A program made the translations under genes and the position numbers. The notes under the pieces were generated by a model. It saw only the letters and a program-made list of their open reading frames with translations, searched no databases and was not told the origin of the DNA. Positions 59,180 to 64,000 of a stretch of DNA of 64,000 bases are shown in pieces. Every line of letters starts with the position of its first letter. The stretch's first letter is position 1. Source of the DNA: CBDFHV01 sp965247705 (GTDB taxonomy: Bacteria > Pseudomonadota > Alphaproteobacteria > Rhodospirillales > CAMCUA01); NCBI GenBank assembly GCA_965247705.1, contig CBDFHV010000031.1, positions 1 through 64,000 on the forward strand, given 5' to 3'.

Positions 59180-59193
59180 TTGATTTAAATCAA
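59180..59193. promoter_or_regulatory. Perfect FNR/FixK-type binding site
   Basis: TTGATTTAAATCAA matches the FNR/FixK consensus TTGAT-N4-ATCAA exactly, inside an 18-bp palindrome (59178-59195). It is centred about 40 bp upstream of the likely transcription start of the rubrerythrin operon, the usual place for activation. It also lies a few bases from the irr stop codon. Confidence 0.75.
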
Positions 59194-59199
59194 GTCAGA

Positions 59200-59628
59200 T
59201 CAGTCACTCGCGACCACGCGGACAACCACGTCGACCCGCTGGACCACGGTTCCCGCGGGAGGTTCGGGCAGGTTCGCCACCGCGACCCGTTCGCCCGGGA
59301 TATCCTCGAGCGCGCCCGTATCCTCGAAGTAGAAGTGATGATGATCGCTGGTGTTGGTGTCGAAGTACGAACGCTGGGCATCGACCACGATCTCCCGCAG
59401 CAAGCCCGCGGCGGTGAACTGGTGAAGGGTGTTGTAGACGGTGGCCAGCGCCACCCGGATGCTGGCGCCCTGCGCCTGGGCATGCAGCGTCTCGGCCGTC
59501 ACGTGACAGTCGCCGTCTTCGAACAGCAACTTGGCCAGGGCCAGACGCTGCCGCGTGGGTCGCAACCCGGCGGTGCGCAGTCGATCAAGAACCTGACTGT
59601 AGGGACGCTCTTTCATCATCCCGTTCAT
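59200..59628 (-). CDS. irr: Iron response regulator Irr (Fur family)
   Basis: A 142-residue Fur-family transcription factor. The winged-helix segment LRPTRQRLALAKLLFEDGDCHVTAETLHAQA leads into RVALATVYNTLHQF. The dimer/metal region has SYFDTNTSDHHHFYFED, whose three adjacent His residues are the heme/metal site seen in Irr. It senses iron status through heme and represses or activates iron-use genes. The ATG at 59628 follows GGGGAG. It is downstream of fabI on the same strand. Confidence 0.92.
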   Translation of the reverse strand: MNGMMKERPYSQVLDRLRTAGLRPTRQRLALAKLLFEDGDCHVTAETLHAQAQGASIRVALATVYNTLHQFTAAGLLREIVVDAQRSYFDTNTSDHHHFYFEDTGALEDIPGERVAVANLPEPPAGTVVQRVDVVVRVVASD

Positions 59629-59672
59629 ATGGGAACTCCCCGAGGCCTTGCAATAGGGCCCTCCGTTCGCTT

Positions 59673-60473
59673 TCACCCGTCGCCCGCTCGCCAGGCCATG
59701 CCGATGGCGTGGTAGCCCGAATCGACGAAATGGACCTCGCCGGTGACGGCGGCGCCCAGGTCGCTCAACAGATAGAGGGCCGCGCCGCCGACGTCGTCCA
59801 GGCTGACCGCCCGCCTGAGGGGCGCGTTCACCTGATGCCTTCGGAAGACGTCCCGGGCGCCGGAAATCACGCTGCCGGCCAGGGTGCGCATGGGCCCGGG
59901 CGAGAGCGCATTGACGCGGATTCCCGCCGGCCCCAGATCCATGGCCAGGTAGCGGACACTGGCCTCCAGGGCCGCTTTCGCCACCCCCATGACGTTGTAG
60001 TTGGGTATCACCCGGGACGCGCCCTCGTAGGTGAGGGTGAGCAGGCTGCCGCTGTTTCCCATCAGGTGACGGGCTCTCTCCGCCACCCCGGTGAACGAAT
60101 AGCACGAGATCTCCATGGCCTGGAGAAAGTCCTTGCGCGACGTTTCCAAGTAGCCGCCCTTGAGGCTGTCCTTGCTCGCGTAGGCGATGGCGTGGACCAC
60201 GAAATCGAGATCGCCCCATGACTCGTGGAGGACGGAAAAGGTTCTGTCCAGGTCGGAATCCCGGGATACGTCGCAGGGGATCAGCAGCGCGCTGTCGACC
60301 GTATGGGCCAAGGGCCGAACGCGGCGTTCCATGGCCTCGTTCTGATAGGTGAAGGCCAGTTCGGCGCCGTGGGCGGCCATGGTCCGGGCGATGCCCCAGG
60401 CAATGGAATGGTCGTTGGCCACCCCCATGATCAGGCCCCGCTTGCCCGCCATGAGGTTAGAGGATTCGGCCAT
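59673..60473 (-). CDS. fabI: Enoyl-[acyl-carrier-protein] reductase
   Basis: A 266-residue NADH-dependent enoyl-ACP reductase, the last step of each fatty-acid elongation cycle. The cofactor segment GVANDHSIAWGIA and the catalytic Tyr-x6-Lys in PNYNVMGVAKAALE identify FabI. It ends the fabA-fabB-fabI run on the minus strand and is followed by irr after 44 bp. Confidence 0.96.
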   Translation of the reverse strand: MAESSNLMAGKRGLIMGVANDHSIAWGIARTMAAHGAELAFTYQNEAMERRVRPLAHTVDSALLIPCDVSRDSDLDRTFSVLHESWGDLDFVVHAIAYASKDSLKGGYLETSRKDFLQAMEISCYSFTGVAERARHLMGNSGSLLTLTYEGASRVIPNYNVMGVAKAALEASVRYLAMDLGPAGIRVNALSPGPMRTLAGSVISGARDVFRRHQVNAPLRRAVSLDDVGGAALYLLSDLGAAVTGEVHFVDSGYHAIGMAWRAGDG

Positions 60474-60554
60474 GCCCGCGGCCCCGAGAATGGTGAACGC
60501 AAACGACGCGATTCGGGGCCGGCATGGCCCCGAATCGCGATCGCAGGGAGGTTA

Positions 60555-61778
60555 TTACGTGTCGATGCGGCGAAAAGCCAGGGTCGCGTTGGTGCCGCCG
60601 AAGCCGAAGCTGTTGGAGAGCACGCAATTGAGCGCGACGTCGTCCTGGCGCTCGCGGACGATGGGCATGTCGTCCGCTTCGGGATCGAGATCCTCGATAT
60701 TGGCCGAGGGGGAGATGAATCCCTCTTCCATCATCAACAGACTGTAGATGGCTTCGTGAACGCCGGCCGCGCCAAGGGCGTGACCGGTGAGAGACTTGGT
60801 CGAGGTGAGCGACGGAATGCGGTTGCGGGCGCCGAAAACCTCGCGGATCGCCTCCAGTTCCTTCATGTCGCCCACCGGCGTGCTGGTGCCGTGGGTGTTG
60901 ATGTAGTCGACCGGCTGGTCGAGATCCCGCATGGCCATGCGCATGCAACGCGCCGCGCCTTCGCCCGACGGTTGGACCATGTCGAAGCCATCGGAAGTGG
61001 CGCCGTAGCCGGCGACCTCGGCATAGATCGGGGCGCCGCGCGCCCGGGCATGCTCCATCTCCTCGACCACGAGGACTCCGCCGCCTCCGGCGATGACGAA
61101 TCCGTCCCGATTCGCATCGAACGGGCGGGATGCCGTCTCGGGGCGGTCGTTGTAGGCGGACGACAGGGCGGGCATGGCATCGAACAGCACCGACATGGAC
61201 CAATGCAGTTCCTCGCCGCCGCCGGCGAAGACGATGTCCTGTTTGCCCATCTGGATCATTTCCGTGGCGTTGCCGATGCAATGGGCACTGGTGGCGCAGG
61301 CCGAGCTGATGGTGTAGTTCACGCCCTTGATCTTGAAGGCGGTCGCCAGGGTCGCCGAGTTGGTGCTGGCCATGGTGCGAGGCACCATGAACGGGCCCAC
61401 CTTGCGCGGCCCCCGTTCGCGGGCCGTATCGAAGGCAGCCAGCAGGTTCACGGTCGAGGGCCCGCCCGACCCCACGATCAGACCGATCCGCTCGTCGGAG
61501 ATGTCAGACTCGGACAGCCCGGCGTCGGCGATGGCCTGCTTCATGGCAACGTAGTTGTAGGCCGCGCCGTCGCCCATGAAGCGCCGGTGCTTGCGGTCGA
61601 TGGCGCTGTTCAGGTCGATGTTCGGGCTGCCATGAACATGACTGCGAAATCCCATGTCCCGATAGGTCTCGCACAAGGTGATTCCGGACCGTGCCTCGCG
61701 CAGGGATTCCGACACCTCGTTCTTGTCGTTGCCGATGCTGGAAACGACACCCAATCCCGTGATGACCGCTCGTCGCAT
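60555..61778 (-). CDS. fabB: 3-oxoacyl-[acyl-carrier-protein] synthase I
   Basis: A 407-residue beta-ketoacyl-ACP synthase needed, with FabA, for unsaturated fatty acids. The nucleophile Cys is in SSACATSAHCIG, and the His residues are in NTHGTSTPVGD and LTGHALGAAGVHE. The C-terminal NSFGFGGTNA is typical. The ATG at 61778 is 10 bp after the fabA stop. Pairing with FabA suggests the anaerobic pathway of unsaturation. Confidence 0.96.
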   Translation of the reverse strand: MRRAVITGLGVVSSIGNDKNEVSESLREARSGITLCETYRDMGFRSHVHGSPNIDLNSAIDRKHRRFMGDGAAYNYVAMKQAIADAGLSESDISDERIGLIVGSGGPSTVNLLAAFDTARERGPRKVGPFMVPRTMASTNSATLATAFKIKGVNYTISSACATSAHCIGNATEMIQMGKQDIVFAGGGEELHWSMSVLFDAMPALSSAYNDRPETASRPFDANRDGFVIAGGGGVLVVEEMEHARARGAPIYAEVAGYGATSDGFDMVQPSGEGAARCMRMAMRDLDQPVDYINTHGTSTPVGDMKELEAIREVFGARNRIPSLTSTKSLTGHALGAAGVHEAIYSLLMMEEGFISPSANIEDLDPEADDMPIVRERQDDVALNCVLSNSFGFGGTNATLAFRRIDT

Positions 61779-61788
61779 GTCGAACCTC

Positions 61789-62304
61789 TTAAACTGCCGT
61801 GCCTTCGGGGAAAACGCCGACCCTGAGATCGGTCGCTTCGTAGATATTCGCCCCGTCCGCTTCCACCACCCCGTCGGCCAGACAGATGGCAAACCCCCGC
61901 CGGACCACGCGCTTCACATCGATCCGGTAGTCCACCTGCTGCACGTCCGGCTGGACCTGGCCGGAGAATTTCACCGCGCCCACCCCCAGGGCCCGACCCC
62001 GTCCCGGCGCCCCGGTCCAGCCGAGGAAAAAGCCGGTTAGCTGCCACAGGGCGTCCAGGCCCAGGCAACCGGGCATTACCGGGTCGCCCTCGAAGTGGCA
62101 AGAGAAGAACCACAGGTCGGGGCGTACATCCAGTGATGCGCCAACCTCACCCTTGCCGAAGGCGCCGCCGGCGGCGGCGATGTGCCCGATCCGGTCGAAC
62201 ATGAGCATTGGCGGCAGGGGCAACTGCGCGTTGCCCGGACCAAACAACCGACCGTGCGCGCATGCCAGCAGGTCGTCATAGTCGTATGCGCTTTTTGTCG
62301 TCAC
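61789..62304 (-). CDS. fabA: 3-hydroxydecanoyl-ACP dehydratase/isomerase
   Basis: A 171-residue FabA, which dehydrates the C10 intermediate and isomerises it to cis-3-decenoyl-ACP, the branch to unsaturated fatty acids. The active-site His is in FSCHFEGDPVMPGCLG and the Asp in LDALWQL. The GTG start at 62304 is the first of the fab run. A large palindrome lies about 100 bp upstream. Confidence 0.95.
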   Translation of the reverse strand: MTTKSAYDYDDLLACAHGRLFGPGNAQLPLPPMLMFDRIGHIAAAGGAFGKGEVGASLDVRPDLWFFSCHFEGDPVMPGCLGLDALWQLTGFFLGWTGAPGRGRALGVGAVKFSGQVQPDVQQVDYRIDVKRVVRRGFAICLADGVVEADGANIYEATDLRVGVFPEGTAV

Positions 62305-62402
62305 TGTTCACCGGAGGCCTTGTCCAAGCCGCGTCGACATCCTCTAGAGGGACATATATGGAGTCGAACGCGAAAAGGCGAATTCCGGCCACAAGAGCGA
62401 TA

Positions 62403-62530
62403 TCCGACCACACGGAACCGAACCGGTTCCGTGTGGTCGGATGAAATTGCTCGATTCTTTAATTGTTAGAGCAGCTTTACCCGCCGATTGGATCGCCGAA
62501 GGCGATTCCACCCGGTCGGATGCTGCTCTA
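62403..62530. repeat. Long perfect palindrome and a second inverted repeat between fabA and GDPD genes
   Basis: Arms of 18 bp (ATCCGACCACACGGAACC, 62403-62420, and its complement, 62426-62443) flank a 5-base loop. A further 9-bp inverted repeat, TAGAGCAGC (62467-62475) with GCTGCTCTA (62522-62530), encloses a GGATCGCC-GAA-GGCGATTCC hairpin. Its last bases overlap the stop of the phosphodiesterase gene. The spacer 62305-62527 otherwise shows nothing. It may act as a strong hairpin terminator or a fab-operon operator, or be an extragenic REP unit. Confidence 0.6.
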
Positions 62531-63262
62531 TCCCACCCGAACCCGAACCGGATCGTCGGTGATGATGCAGTCCACGCCCATGTCCCACAGGCGTCGCGCC
62601 GCCTTCGGATCGTTGACCGTATAGGCGGCGAGGCCGTAGCCGTCGACCTTGACCGCTTGCGCTTCGCCCGGGGTCAGGCGGTCATGACGGCAGTGCAGGG
62701 AGTAGCACTCCAGCGACTTGGCCAGCCCGCGCCAATCCGAAGGCAGCTGCGTGGCAATCAGGGCCCGGCGCAGATGGGGAAGCCGCGCCAAGGCCGCGGC
62801 CAACAACCGGTCATCGAAACTGGACAGGAGCAAGCGGTCCGGTGACAGGTCCAAGCCCGCCACCGTGGCGGCCACGGCGTCGATCGCCGCCAATTGCCGT
62901 CCCGGCGTACGCTTCATTTCGATGTTCACGGACAAACCCAGTTCCGCCGCAAGGTCCAGGGCCTGACCCAAGGTCGGCAGCGGTTCGCCGGCGTATTGGA
63001 GATCGAACCAGCCACCGACCTCGACGGAGGACAACTGGGCCAGCGTGGTGCCGCCGATCGGCCAATCCTGGCCCGCGGTGCGGGTCAGGTTTGCATCGTG
63101 GGACAGAACGCAGTGGCCGTCCCGGGTCAAACGAGCGTCGATCTCGACCCACTGCAATCTGGCGGCTGCGGCCGCCCGAAGGGCGGCCAGGGTGTTCTCC
63201 GGCGCCAGGGCGGCGGCGCCGCGATGTCCCATGACGGCAGGCAGGCGCCGTTTGGTTGTCAC
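62528..63262 (-). CDS. Glycerophosphodiester phosphodiesterase
   Basis: A 244-residue GDPD of the UgpQ group, which splits glycerophosphodiesters to glycerol-3-phosphate and an alcohol. The catalytic His is in MGHRGAAALAPENTLAA, the metal-binding Glu/Asp in VEIDARLTRDG and His in LSHDANL. There is no signal peptide, so it is cytoplasmic. The start is a GTG at 63262. It reads away from pnp and toward the palindrome. Confidence 0.9.
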   Translation of the reverse strand: MTTKRRLPAVMGHRGAAALAPENTLAALRAAAAARLQWVEIDARLTRDGHCVLSHDANLTRTAGQDWPIGGTTLAQLSSVEVGGWFDLQYAGEPLPTLGQALDLAAELGLSVNIEMKRTPGRQLAAIDAVAATVAGLDLSPDRLLLSSFDDRLLAAALARLPHLRRALIATQLPSDWRGLAKSLECYSLHCRHDRLTPGEAQAVKVDGYGLAAYTVNDPKAARRLWDMGVDCIITDDPVRVRVG

Positions 63263-63326
63263 CGTACCCTCCGCGCCAGACGACAGCCGGCCCGATAGCC
63301 GGCCCGGGAGGCGGCTGGGGGACCCG

Positions 63327-64000
63327 TCAGTGAGCCGCTTCGCGTTGCCCTGGCTCCCTGTCCCGACTTGACGATATCTCCTCGCCAGTCGCCTGGTCGA
63401 CGTCGCGCATGGACAGCTTGACCTTGCCCCGATCGTCGATGCCGATGAGCTTGACTTTCACTTCGTCGCCCACCTTGACCACGTCGGCGACCTTGCCCAC
63501 CCGTTCGCGGGCGAGCTGGCTGATGTGAACCAGGCCGTCGCGGGTGCCCATGTAGTTCACGAAGGCGCCGAAATCGAGAACCTTGACCACCTTGCCGTTG
63601 TAGATCGCGCCCACCTCGGGCTCGGCGGTAATGCCGCGGATCCAATCGATGGCCGCATCCGCCGACCGCTGCTCGACGGCGGCGACCTTGACCGTGCCGT
63701 CGTCGTCGATATCGATCTTGGCGCCGGTAACTTCGCAGATCTCGCGGATCATCTTGCCACCCGGCCCGATGACCTCGCGAATCTTGTCCTTGTTGATCTT
63801 GATGGTGGTGATACGGGGCGCGTTCTCGCTGATGGCGTCACGCGGACGGCCCAGGGCCTGCGCCATCTCGCCCAGGATGTGAAGGCGACCATCGCGGGCC
63901 TGATCGAGGGCGGTGCGCATGATGTCCTCGGTGATCGAGGTGATCTTGATGTCCATCTGCAGAGAGGTCACCCCGGTCTCGGTGCCGGCGACCTTGAAAT
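63327..64000 (-). CDS. pnp: Polyribonucleotide nucleotidyltransferase, C-terminal part (partial)
   Basis: The 3' end of pnp; the gene continues beyond the window edge. What is present is the end of the second RNase PH core (TSLQMDIKITSITEDIM), then the KH domain (residues around IREVIGPGGKMIREI, with the GPGG loop) and the S1 domain (IYNGKVVKVLDFGAFVNYMG, VKLSMRD). PNPase degrades RNA from the 3' end by phosphorolysis and is a degradosome component. The stop is at 63327. Confidence 0.96.
   Translation of the reverse strand, partial: FKVAGTETGVTSLQMDIKITSITEDIMRTALDQARDGRLHILGEMAQALGRPRDAISENAPRITTIKINKDKIREVIGPGGKMIREICEVTGAKIDIDDDGTVKVAAVEQRSADAAIDWIRGITAEPEVGAIYNGKVVKVLDFGAFVNYMGTRDGLVHISQLARERVGKVADVVKVGDEVKVKLIGIDDRGKVKLSMRDVDQATGEEISSSRDREPGQREAAH

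Overview
The window is GC-rich DNA from an alphaproteobacterium, most likely a member of the Rhodospirillales or a close relative. The evidence is an Irr-type Fur regulator, a fabA-fabB-fabI block, a DUF1127 protein, the dnaA-rpsT-crotonase-mutM-ubiE-coaBC-dut gene order, and alphaproteobacterial REP-like hairpins. Species cannot be named from this sequence alone.

Layout. Positions 1-12.2 kb are an accessory region. It holds two complete, nearly identical 1481-bp insertion sequences (462-1942 and 9443-10923) and the end of a third (1-24). It also has two copies of a palindromic MITE/REP-like element, one split by an IS; a caspase-like protein with Sel1 repeats; a CDP-alcohol phosphatidyltransferase; FAD oxidoreductases, one of them a pseudogene; an SDR; a crotonase; and a receiver protein whose phosphoacceptor Asp is Asn. 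Positions 12.2-16.6 kb carry two DapA-family aldolases, a DUF1127 protein, an Ada-like regulator/methyltransferase, a YgjP-type metalloprotease and a YcgN protein.

Positions 16.6-33.3 kb form a large cobalamin locus: cobB, cbiD, cobK, cobM, cbiG-cobJ fusion, cobI, cobL, cobH, cbiX, cobD, cobQ and cobO. CbiX, CbiD and CbiG together with the absence of cobN or cobG indicate the early-cobalt (oxygen-independent) route. The block cbiX-cobH-cobL-cobI-cbiG/cobJ-cobM is tightly coupled, with most junctions overlapping by 4 bp. A SCO1-like protein, a formate/nitrite-type channel, a TPR protein and a SYLF lipoprotein are interspersed. An 8-bp tandem array and two REP-like hairpins separate cobD from cobQ.

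Positions 33.3-39.5 kb look like surface-polysaccharide functions: an asparagine-synthase-like amidotransferase, a two-domain dehydrogenase and hldE. A membrane methyltransferase-like protein and a PBP1-type peptidoglycan synthase follow.

Positions 41.4-54.7 kb are the replication-initiation and housekeeping block. On the minus strand lie dnaA, dnaN, recF, gyrB and a pentapeptide-repeat gene directly behind gyrB. On the other side of the dnaA leader are rpsT, a crotonase with an internal deletion, and mutM, followed by ubiE, coaBC, dut and moeB/thiF-like on the plus strand.

Positions 54.7-64 kb hold gyaR-like, an SH3 protein, the rubrerythrin / Fe-S oxidoreductase / DUF3501 operon downstream of irr, fabA-fabB-fabI, a glycerophosphodiesterase and the 3' end of pnp. 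The rubrerythrin promoter region has a perfect FNR/FixK-type palindrome and a near-consensus Irr-type inverted repeat, which suggests joint oxygen and iron control.

No tRNA, rRNA or CRISPR array was recognised. Starts were chosen from ribosome-binding sites, family alignment and overlaps. Where a GTG or TTG start is used, this is stated.
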